64,000 bases of DNA. It comes from Oceanisphaera litoralis. Lineage in GTDB: Bacteria > Pseudomonadota > Gammaproteobacteria > Enterobacterales > Aeromonadaceae. Position numbers and translations under genes: made by a program. Location of the stretch: positions 50,353 through 114,352 of the forward strand of contig NZ_JAFBBE010000010.1 of assembly GCF_016907015.1 (NCBI RefSeq). Direction: 5' to 3'. The notes under the pieces were generated by a model. It searched no databases. It worked only from the letters and a program-made list of their open reading frames with translations, and was not told the DNA's origin. This document shows, one piece after another, positions 17,727 to 30,723 of the stretch (the stretch's first letter is position 1; every line of letters starts with the position of its first letter).

Positions 17727-20333
17727 ATGAATCAAGACAAGACCCAACATACTCCCATGATGCAGCAATATCTCGCCCTCAAGGCGCAGCATCCGGACAT
17801 ACTGCTGTTCTACCGTATGGGTGATTTTTATGAGCTGTTCTATGACGATGCCAAGAAGGCCTCGCGCCTGCTGGATATCTCCCTGACCAAGCGCGGCAAG
17901 TCGGGCGGCAACGCCATTCCCATGGCGGGGGTGCCCCATCATGCGGCGGAAAACTACCTGGCGCGGCTGGTCCAGATGGGCGAGTCGGTGGCCATCTGCG
18001 AGCAGATTGGCGATCCGGCCACCAGCAAGGGACCGGTGGAACGCCAGGTGGTGCGTATTATTACCCCCGGCACCCTGTCGGACGAGGCGCTGCTGGCCGA
18101 CCGGCAGGACAACTGCCTCGCGGCGGTGTATCACGATGGTCAGCAATTCGGTTACGGCATCATCGATGTCAGCACCGGCCGCTTCGTGCTCAACCAGTTC
18201 GATACCGAAGAGGCGCTGGTCGCCGAGTTGCAGCGTACCCAGCCCGCCGAGCTGCTGTATCCTGAAGGCTTTGCCTGGTTTGGGCTTATCGAAAGCCGCA
18301 AGGGGCTGCGCCGCCGGCCGGAATGGGAGTTCGATCTGGGCACCGCCCGGCACCTGCTGTGCCAGCAGTTCGGCACCCGGGATCTGGTGGGCTTCGGCGT
18401 CGAGCAGTCCACCACCGCCCTCTGTGCCGCCGGTTGCCTGCTGCAATATGTAAAAGACACCCAGCGCACCGCTCTGCCCCATATCGGCAGCGTGAGTCTG
18501 GAGCGCAGTCAGGACATGGTGATCATGGATGCCGCCACCCGCCGTAACCTGGAGCTGACCCTGAACCTGTCCGGCACCCTGGAAAACACCCTGGCCGAGG
18601 TGCTGGACAACACCGCCACCCCCATGGGTAGCCGCCTGCTCAAGCGCTGGATCCACCAGCCCAGCCGCGATATCGACGATCTCAACCGCCGTCAGGACAT
18701 GATTGCCCTGCTGATGGAGCAGGGTCGTCACGAAGAGTTGCGCCCGCTGCTGCGTCAGGTCGGCGACATGGAGCGGGTGCTGGCACGACTGGCGTTGCGT
18801 TCGGCCCGGCCCCGGGATCTGAGTCGGCTGCGCGCCGCCTTGCAGGCGTTGCCCGACATTCAGGCCTTGGTAAGCGAGGCCACGCCTTGCTGTCTGGACG
18901 CCCTGGCCGATCGCATCGGCCGGTTTCCGGAGCTGGCCGAGTTGCTGGAACGGGCGGTGGTCGATACCCCGCCGGTGCTGATCCGCGACGGCGGCGTCAT
19001 TCGTGATGGCTTCAACTCCGAGCTGGACGAGCTGCGCGAGCTGGCCGCCGGGGCCCACCGGTATCTGGAAGAGCTGGAAGCCCGGGAAAAAGCCGCCACC
19101 GGTATACCTACCCTGAAAGTGGCCTATAACCGGGTGCACGGTTTTTACATCGAGGTCAGCCGGGCCAGCGCCCATCTGGTGCCGGTGCATTATGTACGTC
19201 GCCAGACCCTGAAGAACAACGAGCGCTACCTCATTCCCGAGCTGAAAGAGTACGAAGACAAGGTACTTAACGCCCAGAGCAAGGGCCTGGCGCTGGAAAA
19301 GAAACTGTACGAGGCGCTGCTGGACCGCCTGCTGGAACAGCTGCAACCGTTGCAGCACAGCGCCATCGCCCTGGCCCAGCTGGATGTGTTCGCCAACCTG
19401 GCCGAGCGGGCCGAAAGCCTTAATTACTGCCGCCCGCAGCTGACCGGCGACGAGGTGATCGACATAGAGGAAGGTCGCCACCCGGTGGTCGAGCAGGTGA
19501 TGACGGAACCCTTTATCGCCAACCCGCTGTCGATGTCGGAGCAGCGCAAGATGCTGGTGATCACCGGGCCGAACATGGGCGGTAAATCCACCTATATGCG
19601 GCAAACGGCGCTGATCGTGCTGATGGCCTACATCGGCTCTTTCGTACCGGCCCAGCGTGCCCGTATCGGCAAGGTGGACCGCATTTTTACCCGTATCGGC
19701 GCCTCGGACGATCTGGCCTCGGGCCGCTCCACCTTCATGGTGGAGATGACCGAAACCGCCAATATTCTCAACAACGCCAGCCGTCACAGCCTGGTGCTGA
19801 TGGATGAAATCGGCCGCGGCACCAGCACCTACGACGGCCTGGCTCTGGCCTGGTCCTGCGCCGATGCGCTGGCCAACCGGCTGCATGCCTACACCCTGTT
19901 CGCCACCCACTACTTCGAGCTGACCGAACTGGCGGGCTTGTGGCCCGAGGTGGCCAACGTCCATCTGGATGCGGTGGAGCATGGGGACACCATCGCCTTC
20001 ATGCATGCGGTACAGGAAGGCGCCGCCAGCCGCTCTTACGGCTTGCAGGTCGCCGCCCTGGCCGGGGTGCCGAGAAGGGTGCTTACCCTGGCCCGCCAGA
20101 AACTGGCCGAACTGGAGAGCGGGCATCGGCCCCGGGAGCAGGTACAGCAAGGCCAGCATGCAGCGGCTGACAAGACCCCGGCTCATCATGAAGATCCGCA
20201 GCCGTCGCTGCCGCTGTTCGAAGCCGAGCCGGATCCGGCGTTATTGTTACTTGATGAAGTAGAGCCGGATGAGCTGAGCCCACGCCAGGCACTGGAGCTG
20301 CTGTATCAGTTGAAGCTAAAGCGTAAGGCGTAA
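17727..20333 (+). CDS. mutS: DNA mismatch repair protein MutS
   Basis: Recognises mismatches and small loops and recruits MutL. The 868-residue protein has the mismatch-contact motif [11 protein letters not shown] (Phe-x-Glu wedge) near the N-terminus, clamp and lever helices, Walker [10 protein letters not shown] at about 614-622, Walker [12 protein letters not shown], and a C-terminal tetramerisation tail ending with [13 protein letters not shown]. Only the plus-strand frame matches a known family; an 822-codon open frame on the opposite strand is spurious. Confidence 0.99.
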   Translation: MNQDKTQHTPMMQQYLALKAQHPDILLFYRMGDFYELFYDDAKKASRLLDISLTKRGKSGGNAIPMAGVPHHAAENYLARLVQMGESVAICEQIGDPATSKGPVERQVVRIITPGTLSDEALLADRQDNCLAAVYHDGQQFGYGIIDVSTGRFVLNQFDTEEALVAELQRTQPAELLYPEGFAWFGLIESRKGLRRRPEWEFDLGTARHLLCQQFGTRDLVGFGVEQSTTALCAAGCLLQYVKDTQRTALPHIGSVSLERSQDMVIMDAATRRNLELTLNLSGTLENTLAEVLDNTATPMGSRLLKRWIHQPSRDIDDLNRRQDMIALLMEQGRHEELRPLLRQVGDMERVLARLALRSARPRDLSRLRAALQALPDIQALVSEATPCCLDALADRIGRFPELAELLERAVVDTPPVLIRDGGVIRDGFNSELDELRELAAGAHRYLEELEAREKAATGIPTLKVAYNRVHGFYIEVSRASAHLVPVHYVRRQTLKNNERYLIPELKEYEDKVLNAQSKGLALEKKLYEALLDRLLEQLQPLQHSAIALAQLDVFANLAERAESLNYCRPQLTGDEVIDIEEGRHPVVEQVMTEPFIANPLSMSEQRKMLVITGPNMGGKSTYMRQTALIVLMAYIGSFVPAQRARIGKVDRIFTRIGASDDLASGRSTFMVEMTETANILNNASRHSLVLMDEIGRGTSTYDGLALAWSCADALANRLHAYTLFATHYFELTELAGLWPEVANVHLDAVEHGDTIAFMHAVQEGAASRSYGLQVAALAGVPRRVLTLARQKLAELESGHRPREQVQQGQHAAADKTPAHHEDPQPSLPLFEAEPDPALLLLDEVEPDELSPRQALELLYQLKLKRKA

Positions 20334-20335
20334 AA

Positions 20336-20609
20336 GCGATATTGCACAGCTGAAGCAGTGCCTACATCCGTGCAATATATTGGCACAGAGCGGCGCCGAT
20401 ATTTACATGCAGCACGAATGTAGTAGCTGCTTTAGCTGCTAAATCCGGCAACGCCGGATCTGACGCACAGAGCCACATGAAGCACTGGAGCAAAAATATC
20501 GCTTCGCGATATTGCACAGCTGAAGCAGTGCCTACATGGGGTGCCATTCCGCAATCACCGTGATCGCAGTCAAAACCGAAATCCTGACTTTCGTCAGGAT
20601 GACGGACAA
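20336..20609. repeat. Mosaic palindromic intergenic repeat (families A and C)
   Basis: The 348-bp mutS/rpoS gap is almost entirely repeat. A perfect 32-bp direct repeat beginning GCGATATTGCACAGCTGAAG occurs at 20336-20367 and 20506-20537. Between them lies the module shared with 7439-7499 (palindromes around GTAGCTGCTTTAGCTGC and ATCCGGCAACGCCGGAT), and after the second copy comes module C (about 20540-20607) with the hairpin ATCCTGACTTTCGTCAGGAT (20581-20600). No coding function is evident. Confidence 0.85.
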
Positions 20610-20630
20610 AAGGCTGCGCCGATAGAAAAC

Positions 20631-20671
20631 AAAAAGCCAACAACAGACGACCGTTTGCTGTTGGCTTTTTT
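20631..20671 (-). terminator. Intrinsic terminator of rpoS
   Basis: Imperfect hairpin with outer arms AAAAAGCCAACA / TGTTGGCTTTTT, 10 bp after the rpoS stop; on the minus strand it ends with a U-rich run. The plus-strand side is also T-rich, so it could stop mutS transcripts too. Confidence 0.85.
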
Positions 20672-20681
20672 GCTGACGATG

Positions 20682-21653
20682 TCAATCGCTGTAGAACAGG
20701 GTGTCTATCGACAGCCCCTGCAGGGTAAGTACTTCCTTCAGCCGACGCAGGGCTTCTACCTGGATCTGCCGTACCCGTTCCCGGGTCAGACCTATCTCTC
20801 TGCCCACGTCTTCCAGCGTCGAGGCCTCGTAGCCGAGCAGGCCGAAACGACGGGCCAGCACCTCTCGCTGCTTGGGATTGAGTTCTTCCAGCCAGCGCAC
20901 CAGGCTCAGCCGAATGTCCTCATCCTGTATTTCGGTTTCCGGATCCAGATCATTCTCGTCGGTGATCACATCGAGCAGCGCCTTGTCACCGTCACCCCCG
21001 ATGGGGGTGTCCACCGAACTGATTTTTTCGTTCAGCTTGAGCATGCGGGAGACATCTTCCACCGGCCTGTCGAGGGCGTCGGCTATCTCTTCGGCGGTGG
21101 GTTCATGATCGAGTCGATGGGCCAGTTCACGGGCGGTACGCAGATAAACGTTGAGTTCCTTGACCACATGAATGGGCAGTCGGATGGTGCGGGTCTGGTT
21201 CATGATGGCCCGCTCTATGGTCTGGCGGATCCACCAGGTGGCATAGGTCGAGAAACGAAAACCGCGCTCGGGATCGAATTTCTCGACCGCGCGGATCAGG
21301 CCGAGGTTGCCCTCTTCAATCAAATCCAGCAGCGCCAGGCCACGGTTGTTGTAACGGCGGGATATCTTGACCACGAGTCGCAGATTGGACTCGATCATCC
21401 GCTTGCGGGCGATGAGATCCCCACGCAGGGCGCGACGAGAATAAAGCACTTCTTCCTCTGCCGTCAGCAGGGGTGAAAAGCCGATTTCTCCCAGATAAAG
21501 CTGGGTAACATCCAGCGTTCGTGCATTCGGTGCCTTGAGAATTTCTTCTTCCTGAATACTTTCCTTTTCGGCGCTACCGGTCATCACATCCTGTTCAGTA
21601 CCGGCATTCAAGCCCGCCTCATCATGGTGGGCTGTTTTTTTACTATGGCTCAT
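20682..21653 (-). CDS. rpoS: RNA polymerase sigma factor RpoS (sigma-38)
   Basis: General stress and stationary-phase sigma factor. The 323-residue protein contains region 1.2 ([19 protein letters not shown]), region 2 ([28 protein letters not shown], with the -10-contacting [16 protein letters not shown]), region 3 and the region 4.2 helix-turn-helix ([20 protein letters not shown]). It lies immediately downstream of nlpD, so its main promoter is probably inside nlpD as in E. coli. No unusual change is visible in the DNA-contact regions. Confidence 0.98.
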   Translation of the reverse strand: MSHSKKTAHHDEAGLNAGTEQDVMTGSAEKESIQEEEILKAPNARTLDVTQLYLGEIGFSPLLTAEEEVLYSRRALRGDLIARKRMIESNLRLVVKISRRYNNRGLALLDLIEEGNLGLIRAVEKFDPERGFRFSTYATWWIRQTIERAIMNQTRTIRLPIHVVKELNVYLRTARELAHRLDHEPTAEEIADALDRPVEDVSRMLKLNEKISSVDTPIGGDGDKALLDVITDENDLDPETEIQDEDIRLSLVRWLEELNPKQREVLARRFGLLGYEASTLEDVGREIGLTRERVRQIQVEALRRLKEVLTLQGLSIDTLFYSD

Positions 21654-21695
21654 GGCAGTTCTCCCTTAGTCCGGGTACTACCTGTTTCCCGGAAT

Positions 21696-22655
21696 CTATC
21701 GCTTTGGCAGATATTTCATCGGATTAACCGAGGATCCCTGATACCGGATTTCGAAATGCAATCGCACATCGGTGGTATCACTGCTACCCATATCCGCTAT
21801 GTGCTGACCGGCCCTCACCCTTTGTTGCTCCTTGACCCGGAGCACTTCATTGTGAGCGTAGGCAGACAAGTAATCATCGTTGTGTTTGATGATGATCAGA
21901 TTGCCGTAACCACGTAGCGCATTCCCTGCGTAAACAACCTTGCCTGCGGCGGCGGCCTTGATGGCCTGGCCTCTGCTGCCCCTGATATCAATGCCTTTAT
22001 TACCGGTTTCGGCCAGCGAAAAGCCCGAGATGACCGGGCCTGCCGCTGGCCATTGCCAGGAGATGTTCACATTGACAGCGGCGTTTTTTTGTACTTTGGA
22101 ACCAGCGTATGCTTTTCCCGAAGCGGGTGCAAGTGGCTTGGGTGCTTTTGCCGAGGTGCTCGTACCAGCAGTGGTGCTCGAGTTGCTCCGGGCCTTTTTC
22201 GGCCCCGCCGCCGCCGTGGTGCGAGTACGCAGGTTCAAGGGTTGACCCACGTAGATGCGATAAGGAGGTGTAAGCCCGTTCAGGGTCGCCAGGTCGGCCA
22301 CGGTATGACCGGTGTTGCGCGCTATGATACCGAGGGTATCGCCACGACGTACCCGGTATACCGCCAGAGCGGCATTGGGAACATCCAGCCGCAGGGTCTG
22401 GCCGGGATAAATGGAGTAAGGTGCCTGAATCCGGTTATGTCGTGCCAGGGTCGGCACATCGGTACCGGCCTGCCAGGCGATGGAATACAGGGTATCGCCC
22501 TTGACCACCACATAATGGCGGCCGTCGGCCTTGATCTGGCCACGGGCATGCACCCCCACTACCGGCGCAGGACGAGAGGCGGAACAGGCCGTCAGCAGGG
22601 TGATCAACAGCAGGTTGAAACACGCCAGTCTGAATGTGCTGCTCCGCCCTAGCAT
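21696..22655 (-). CDS. nlpD: Murein hydrolase activator lipoprotein NlpD
   Basis: Outer-membrane lipoprotein that activates the amidase AmiC during cell separation. It has a lipoprotein signal with lipobox LTAC (lipidated C24), two LysM peptidoglycan-binding repeats (HYVVVKGDTLYSIAW and VYRVRRGDTLGIIAR), an Ala/Ser/Thr-rich linker, and a C-terminal LytM (M23) domain. The domain is degenerate: the first zinc-ligand site reads KGIDIRG instead of HxGxD, as expected for an activator. Length 319 against about 379 in E. coli, the difference lying in the linker. Confidence 0.95.
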   Translation of the reverse strand: MLGRSSTFRLACFNLLLITLLTACSASRPAPVVGVHARGQIKADGRHYVVVKGDTLYSIAWQAGTDVPTLARHNRIQAPYSIYPGQTLRLDVPNAALAVYRVRRGDTLGIIARNTGHTVADLATLNGLTPPYRIYVGQPLNLRTRTTAAAGPKKARSNSSTTAGTSTSAKAPKPLAPASGKAYAGSKVQKNAAVNVNISWQWPAAGPVISGFSLAETGNKGIDIRGSRGQAIKAAAAGKVVYAGNALRGYGNLIIIKHNDDYLSAYAHNEVLRVKEQQRVRAGQHIADMGSSDTTDVRLHFEIRYQGSSVNPMKYLPKR

Positions 22656-22670
22656 CAGCGCGTCAGTGCC

Positions 22671-23252
22671 TCAGTGCTTCAGCAACAGGTAGGCCGCCAC
22701 CGCCGCCGCCAGACAAAGCCAGCCGAGGATATCGATATATCGGATCAGCCTGGCCTCCATTCTGACTCCGCCCCAGACCATCAGGCCCGACACCAGGAAA
22801 AAGCGCAGGCCCCGCCCGATCAGGGAAATCAGCAGAAAGGGGAGAAACGCCATCTGCAGCAGGCCGGCCGTGACCGTAAACACCTTGTAGGGAATCGGGG
22901 TAAAGCTGGCGATGAAAATGACCCAGATGCCCCATTCATCAAACCACTGCCGGGCGATGTCCATCTTGCCTTCGTAACCCATGGTGGCGATAAAGGGCTG
23001 TACCACCGGCTCCCACAGGGCATAACCCAGCAGGTAACCGAAGGCGGCCCCCAGCACCGAGAAGAAGGTGGCGAGGGCGGCATAATACCAGGCCCGTTCC
23101 GGCTTGGACAATGCCATGGGCGCCAGCATCACATCCACCGGCACCGGCCAGAAGATGGACTCGACAAAGCTGTTCAAAGACAAATAAACCGGCGCATGCC
23201 GGTGCACGGCCCACATCATGACCTGCCGGTACAACCGAGAAAAAATCTTCAC
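22671..23252 (-). CDS. yqaA: YqaA-family DedA-like inner-membrane protein
   Basis: A 193-residue membrane protein of the SNARE-associated/DedA-like superfamily. It shows several hydrophobic segments, the [18 protein letters not shown] and [15 protein letters not shown] elements and the [18 protein letters not shown] motif (family Arg replaced by Tyr-Lys). The start is GTG at 23252, overlapping the pcm stop (GTGA), so it is translationally coupled. DedA proteins are tied to membrane-potential homeostasis or lipid transport; YqaA itself has no defined role. Confidence 0.88.
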   Translation of the reverse strand: MKIFSRLYRQVMMWAVHRHAPVYLSLNSFVESIFWPVPVDVMLAPMALSKPERAWYYAALATFFSVLGAAFGYLLGYALWEPVVQPFIATMGYEGKMDIARQWFDEWGIWVIFIASFTPIPYKVFTVTAGLLQMAFLPFLLISLIGRGLRFFLVSGLMVWGGVRMEARLIRYIDILGWLCLAAAVAAYLLLKH

Positions 23253-23875
23253 TCGAGATCACCCTTCACCAAAGGTACAAAACGCACCGATTCCAGCTCG
23301 GTACGCGAAAATTGATCGCCATGACGTTGATAGAGCCACAGCGACTGCCGACTCTGCCCCACCGGTATCACCATGCGTCCGCCATCCGCCAGTTGTGACA
23401 ACAGGGCCTGGGGCGTTTCCTGCGCGGCCGCCGTCACCATAATGGCGTCGAAGGGCGCCTTGCTGGCCCAGCCCAGCCAGCCATCGCCGTGCTTGGTCGA
23501 CACATTGTGCAAATCCAGCCGCTGCAACCGGCGCCGGGCCTGATATTGCAACGACTTTATCCGCTCAACGGTAAAGACCTGCTCCACCAGCTGCGCCAGT
23601 ACCGCGGTCTGAAAGCCCGATCCCGTGCCCACCTCCAGCACCCGCTTCGGCTGCCGGGCCAGCAAGACTTCCGTCATCCGCGCGACAATATAGGGCTGGG
23701 AGATGGTCTGGCCAAAACCGATGGGCAGGGCGCTGTTTTCCCAGGCCTTGTGAGCCATGGCCTCATCGACAAACTGGGTTCTTGGCAGACCGGCAATGGC
23801 CTGCAACACCCGCTCGTCCCTGATGCCCTGCTGTTGCAGCAAACCATAGAGCTGCTGTCCCGATAACGTGAGCAC
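23249..23875 (-). CDS. pcm: Protein-L-isoaspartate O-methyltransferase
   Basis: Methylates isoaspartyl residues in aged proteins to start their repair. The 208-residue SAM-dependent enzyme has the substrate-site region [12 protein letters not shown] and SAM motif [16 protein letters not shown]. The start is GTG at 23875, just after the surE stop with GGAG upstream, so the two genes are coupled. surE-pcm-nlpD-rpoS is the classical stationary-phase survival operon. Confidence 0.95.
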   Translation of the reverse strand: MLTLSGQQLYGLLQQQGIRDERVLQAIAGLPRTQFVDEAMAHKAWENSALPIGFGQTISQPYIVARMTEVLLARQPKRVLEVGTGSGFQTAVLAQLVEQVFTVERIKSLQYQARRRLQRLDLHNVSTKHGDGWLGWASKAPFDAIMVTAAAQETPQALLSQLADGGRMVIPVGQSRQSLWLYQRHGDQFSRTELESVRFVPLVKGDLE

Positions 23876-23878
23876 CCG

Positions 23879-24625
23879 CTACTCCACTTCCTGAATCCAG
23901 CTGGCCAACGCCGCCATTTGCGCATACGCCGTCATGTCGATGGTCAAGGGGGTGATGGACACATAGCCCCGCTCCACCGCATCGAAATCGGTACCTTCAC
24001 CTGCGTCCTGAATGGCGCCCGGTGGCCCTATCCAGTAAATGGGCCGGCCGCGGGGGTCGTATTCCTTGAGCACGGCATCGCTGCGATGGCGATTGCCCAG
24101 GCGAGTCACCTTGATACCCTGAATGTTATCCAGCGGCAGGTCGGGCACATTCACATTCAGAATTTGATTGGGCGCCAGCGGCGCCCGCAACAATCCCTGA
24201 ACCAGCAGGCTGGCATAATGGGCCGCCGTCTCGAAATGCCGATCCCCACACAGCGACACCGCCACCGAGGGCAAGCCCAGGTGACGCCCTTCGGTGGCCG
24301 CCGCGACCGTGCCGGAGTAAATCACGTCGTCGCCCAGGTTGGCACCGTGGTTGATGCCGGCCACCACCATGTCCGGGTCCGGATCGAGCAGGCTGTTCAC
24401 CGCCCAGTGCACACAGTCGGTCGGGGTGCCCTTGACCGAATAGAAACCGCTGTCATCCAGCTTGTCGGCCCGCAAGGGCACTTCCAGCGTCAGGGAATGA
24501 CTGGCCCCGCTGCGGTTACGGTCAGGCGCCACCGTCACCACTTCGGCAAATTCCGCCAGCGCCCGACTCAGGGTACGAATGCCTAAGGCATTCACACCAT
24601 CATCATTACTCACCAGTATCTTCAT
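23879..24625 (-). CDS. surE: 5'/3'-nucleotidase SurE
   Basis: Broad-specificity nucleotidase and exopolyphosphatase linked to stationary-phase survival. The 248-residue protein begins [10 protein letters not shown] (metal-binding DD at positions 8-9) and contains [16 protein letters not shown] and [18 protein letters not shown]. An ATG three codons upstream (24634) is possible. The first 20 bp overlap the truD 3' end. Confidence 0.97.
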   Translation of the reverse strand: MKILVSNDDGVNALGIRTLSRALAEFAEVVTVAPDRNRSGASHSLTLEVPLRADKLDDSGFYSVKGTPTDCVHWAVNSLLDPDPDMVVAGINHGANLGDDVIYSGTVAAATEGRHLGLPSVAVSLCGDRHFETAAHYASLLVQGLLRAPLAPNQILNVNVPDLPLDNIQGIKVTRLGNRHRSDAVLKEYDPRGRPIYWIGPPGAIQDAGEGTDFDAVERGYVSITPLTIDMTAYAQMAALASWIQEVE

Positions 24626-25649
24626 CGTTTCCATTATCCTTGACTAATTCCCGCACCAGGCTGGTGGCGTAGCTGCCTGCCGGTAACCAGAACGACAGCG
24701 TGAGGCTGTCGCCCTCCCGGTGCCAGCTCATCTGCCTGGGGAGCAGCAGCAAGGGCCGCCGTTCCTGTTTCAGGCCATTGGCTTCCAGCCCTTCGCACAG
24801 GTCTTGCTGTTCGGCGATCGCCGCCTGTTCCAGCTCGCCGGGCCGGCCACGGCTGGCCAGCCGGCCCCTCCCCCACAGCGGGGCGCTCAGACGCACATCA
24901 CCTTCGGCAAAGCGGGCCTGCATGGCGTCGTCCAGCGGATTGTCTTCGCCCAGGGTAAAGAAAGACTGGGTACCCGACAGCATCACACAGTCGCCGTCCA
25001 GTAACTGCTCACCCAGGCCGGCGGCCAATCGATGGCTGGCCGCCAGATTGAACAGATAGCTGCGGGCAGAAGACAGATACAGGGAGCGCTTGTTGCGATC
25101 CTTGACCCGACGACCGTTGAACATGGCCCTGGCCTGATCCAGGTTACCGAACTCCCGGCCAAAACGCTGGTCGCCGTAATAATTGGGTACACCGCGCTCG
25201 GCGATGGCCACCAGACGGGACTCCAGATCGCCCTGCCCTTCCAGCTCGGTGACCCTGAGCTCGAACCAGTTACCCTTGAGGGCACCGGTTTTCAGCTTCT
25301 TGTGGTGGCGGGCGATGGCCAGAATTTGTACGTCGTCGTTTTCGAGGCTAGAAAAGTCCGGCATTTCCTTGCCCGGCAAATGCACCCCGAACCACTGTTC
25401 GGTCACCGCATGCCGGTCCTTGAGTCCGGCCCAGGTCACCTCCCGCTGGGTCACGCCCGCCAGCCGCGCCAGCTCACGCGCCACCCACTGGGTATTCTGG
25501 CCGCGCTTGCGAATATGCAGCAGTATATGCTCACCCTCGCCGCCGGGGCCAAACCCTAAGTCTTCGCGTACGATAAAGTCTTCCGGTGCCGCCTTCAGGC
25601 GCCCGCGGTAGTCGGGTTGTCCGTGCAGATAATGCCAATTGTTGTTCAT
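24606..25649 (-). CDS. truD: tRNA pseudouridine(13) synthase TruD
   Basis: Makes pseudouridine 13 in tRNA-Glu. The 347-residue protein has the TruD signatures FIVREDLGF, the catalytic-Asp segment [14 protein letters not shown], and [12 protein letters not shown]. It overlaps surE at its 3' end and ispF by 4 bp at its start, consistent with coupled translation. Confidence 0.96.
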   Translation of the reverse strand: MNNNWHYLHGQPDYRGRLKAAPEDFIVREDLGFGPGGEGEHILLHIRKRGQNTQWVARELARLAGVTQREVTWAGLKDRHAVTEQWFGVHLPGKEMPDFSSLENDDVQILAIARHHKKLKTGALKGNWFELRVTELEGQGDLESRLVAIAERGVPNYYGDQRFGREFGNLDQARAMFNGRRVKDRNKRSLYLSSARSYLFNLAASHRLAAGLGEQLLDGDCVMLSGTQSFFTLGEDNPLDDAMQARFAEGDVRLSAPLWGRGRLASRGRPGELEQAAIAEQQDLCEGLEANGLKQERRPLLLLPRQMSWHREGDSLTLSFWLPAGSYATSLVRELVKDNGNDEDTGE

Positions 25650-26122
25650 GCTTTTACCAGCAGCACCACGGCTTCCGCCGCTATGCCTTCCTTGCGGCCG
25701 ACAAAACCGAGTTGCTCGGTGGTGGTGGCCTTGACGTTGATGAGGGTGGATTCCGTGTGCAGATCGGCGGCGATATTGGCCACCATATCATTGATGAAAG
25801 GCGCCAGTCTGGGCGCCTGGGCCAGTACGGTAATATCCGCATTGCCCAGTGTAAAGCCGGCCTGTCTGACTTGCTCGAACACGTCGCGCAGCAGTATTCG
25901 GCTGTCGATGCCGGCATAGGCCGCATCGGTATCCGGGAAGTGGCGGCCGATATCGCCGGCACCGATGGCGCCGAGCAGGGCATCGCTCAGGGCGTGCAGC
26001 ACCACGTCACCATCGGAATGGGCCAGCAGCCCCTGGCTATAAGGCACCGCCACACCGGCCAGGATACAGGGCCCCTGTCCACCAAACTTGTGCACGTCGA
26101 AACCGTGCCCGATTCGCATCAT
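25646..26122 (-). CDS. ispF: 2-C-methyl-D-erythritol 2,4-cyclodiphosphate synthase
   Basis: Fifth step of the MEP isoprenoid pathway. The 158-residue trimeric enzyme shows the zinc ligands in GHGFDVHKF (D and H), the signature [19 protein letters not shown], and the C-terminal [15 protein letters not shown]. Overlaps ispD and truD by 4 bp each. Confidence 0.97.
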   Translation of the reverse strand: MMRIGHGFDVHKFGGQGPCILAGVAVPYSQGLLAHSDGDVVLHALSDALLGAIGAGDIGRHFPDTDAAYAGIDSRILLRDVFEQVRQAGFTLGNADITVLAQAPRLAPFINDMVANIAADLHTESTLINVKATTTEQLGFVGRKEGIAAEAVVLLVKA

Positions 26123-26814
26123 ATCTTGCTCTCATTCATCTGCTGCAGAAAAAAGCCCGCCAGGCCAAGGTCTTCCGGGCGGGTTATCTTGATATTGTCG
26201 GCGCGCCCTTCCACCAGTCGGGGATGAAAACCGGCCCACTCCATGGCCGAGGCCTCGTCGGTGATGACGGCGCCGGCCGCCAGGGACGCACTCAGCGCCT
26301 GTTGCAGGGGGGCGGTGGCAAAGCATTGGGGCGTCAGGGCGTGCCAGAGTTCATCCCGAGACACGCTGTTATTGATGGAGCCCCGGCCATCGCCCCGTTT
26401 CATGGTGTCGCGCACCCGACAGGCCAGCAGGGCGCCCTGAGGCTGCCGCCCCGCCGCCAGTACGGCATCGAGATCGGCTCTGTGCAGGCAGGGCCGGGCC
26501 GCATCGTGTACCAGCACCCAGTCGGTCTCGACATGCGCCAGCGCATTGAGCACCGAATCGGCCCGCTCGCGCCCGCCATTCACCCGTAATACCTGCGGGT
26601 GGCGGGCAATGGCCAGCCGTTCAAACCAGGGATCCAGCTCGGCGGTGGCCACGATAATACGACCGATGGCCGGATGATTGAGCAAAGGTTCCAGGCTCTG
26701 CTCGAGCAGGGTACGACCGCCCAGCGGCAGATATTGTTTGGGGATGTCGGCTGCCATACGGCTGCCGATCCCGGCTGCGGGCACCACGGCGGTAAAAGAC
26801 TGATCAGGTATCAT
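26119..26814 (-). CDS. ispD: 2-C-methyl-D-erythritol 4-phosphate cytidylyltransferase
   Basis: Third step of the MEP pathway, joining CTP with MEP. The 231-residue protein has the glycine-rich nucleotide loop [26 protein letters not shown] and [10 protein letters not shown]. Translationally coupled to ftsB upstream and ispF downstream by 4-bp overlaps. Confidence 0.97.
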   Translation of the reverse strand: MIPDQSFTAVVPAAGIGSRMAADIPKQYLPLGGRTLLEQSLEPLLNHPAIGRIIVATAELDPWFERLAIARHPQVLRVNGGRERADSVLNALAHVETDWVLVHDAARPCLHRADLDAVLAAGRQPQGALLACRVRDTMKRGDGRGSINNSVSRDELWHALTPQCFATAPLQQALSASLAAGAVITDEASAMEWAGFHPRLVEGRADNIKITRPEDLGLAGFFLQQMNESKI

Positions 26815-27104
26815 GGTGATGATGGCTCTTCCGCCAGCAACAGGCGATAAAAGGTTTCTCCGGGCTTGATCATGCCCAGATCGTTGCGGGCCAGTTCTTC
26901 CACCGCCGCCAGCCCCTTGTTGAGATCCTCGATCTCCCGGTACAGCAGGGCGTTGCGAGCAAGCAGCTGTTCGTTATCGATCATCTGGCGAGCCACATTG
27001 GCCTGGGCTTCGTGATATTCGGCCAGGCCGTTCTTGCCCCACCACAGGTGGTATTGCAGGCTGCCTAACAGGGCGAGCAGTATCAGCGTCAGGGTGCGCA
27101 TCAA
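26811..27104 (-). CDS. ftsB: Cell division protein FtsB
   Basis: Bitopic component of the FtsQLB divisome complex. The 97-residue protein has an N-terminal membrane helix (LTLILLALLGSLQYHLWW), a heptad-like coiled coil over about residues 25-70, and the conserved C-terminal LAAVEELARNDLGMIKPGETFYRL region. First gene of the nine-gene run to rpoS. Confidence 0.95.
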   Translation of the reverse strand: MMRTLTLILLALLGSLQYHLWWGKNGLAEYHEAQANVARQMIDNEQLLARNALLYREIEDLNKGLAAVEELARNDLGMIKPGETFYRLLLAEEPSSP

Positions 27105-27155
27105 TCCTCCAGAAGTAGCGCGCTAGTTTCCCATATTCGGGAGCCGAACAAAAGA

Positions 27156-27177
27156 AACCCCGCACGAGGCGGGGGTT
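27156..27177 (-). terminator. Intrinsic terminator upstream of ftsB
   Basis: Stem AACCCC(C)GC / GCGGGGTT with one bulge, followed on the minus strand by TCTTTTGTTC. It separates eno transcription from the ftsB-rpoS run. Confidence 0.8.
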
Positions 27178-27222
27178 CAGTCTTGCGGCATAAGTGTTCT
27201 GTTATTGCGGTGTAAGGTCGGA

Positions 27223-27320
27223 CAAAGGGACTGCACCGCCGACACGCTGTAAATACATCCATGTAGCGCTCGGCAAATGCCATCCATGGCATTTAACGGT
27301 CGGCTGTGCCGTTCCCTTTG
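27223..27320 (-). repeat. Family-B palindromic element, copy 1
   Basis: Terminal arms of about 22 bp (CAAAGGGACTGCACCGCCGAC against GTCGGCTGTGCCGTTCCCTTTG) enclose the core CGACACGCTGTAAATAC and an inner palindrome AAATGCCAT-CC-ATGGCATTT (27275-27294). It lies inverted relative to the copy at 41268. It fills most of the 283-bp ftsB/eno gap between two terminators. Confidence 0.85.
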
Positions 27321-27375
27321 CCCGCCCCTTGTGTATCGGCATTATCTGTCCGAAACAGACCACCATATCAGCCAC

Positions 27376-28692
<1,317 letters not shown>

Positions 28693-28760
28693 CTAACTTC
28701 CTCTTGGTTTAAAGGTAAAAATAGTGGAAAGGTAAAAACGAGATAAAGCACTAAAAAATG

Positions 28761-28783
28761 CGGCTGAGCCAGAGGCTCAGCCG
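28761..28783 (-). terminator. Intrinsic terminator of pyrG
   Basis: Perfect 10-bp arms CGGCTGAGCC / GGCTCAGCCG with a 3-base loop, followed on the minus strand by CATTTTTTAG. Confidence 0.9.
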
Positions 28784-28806
28784 TAATGTCAGTTTAAGCC
28801 AGTCCT

Positions 28807-30486
<1,680 letters not shown>

Positions 30487-30501
30487 TCAAGACGGGGTAA
30501 A

Positions 30502-30530
30502 AGTATACGCAAGATGGCCGATAACGACAA
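30502..30530 (-). promoter_or_regulatory. Probable sigma-70 promoter of pyrG
   Basis: Minus strand TTGTCG, a 17-bp spacer and TATACT, about 58 bp upstream of the pyrG start. I see no other clear element in the 279-bp gap between pyrG and etfA; mazG, which precedes pyrG in E. coli, is absent. Confidence 0.55.
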
Positions 30531-30723
30531 TGAAACAATGTCCGGGTACCGGCGGTAGGGTGATTATTTTTTGCCATTTTTCCCCTTTTGTTCTCATGGG
30601 AGCGTCCATTCGAACCGGCTGCCGGCGGCAGACTGGGCACCACTATAGCGGCTTTAGCTGTTTTGTTACAACAGAGGGCCGCTTTAATCCGGATATTCGT
30701 TGTACCACGCACGGCAGTTTCTC

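Noticed and set aside
17721..20189. An 822-codon minus-strand frame antisense to mutS
   Set aside because: Rich in Gln, His, Gly and Leu with no family signature, exactly mirroring third-position GC in mutS, which is a fully recognisable gene on the other strand.
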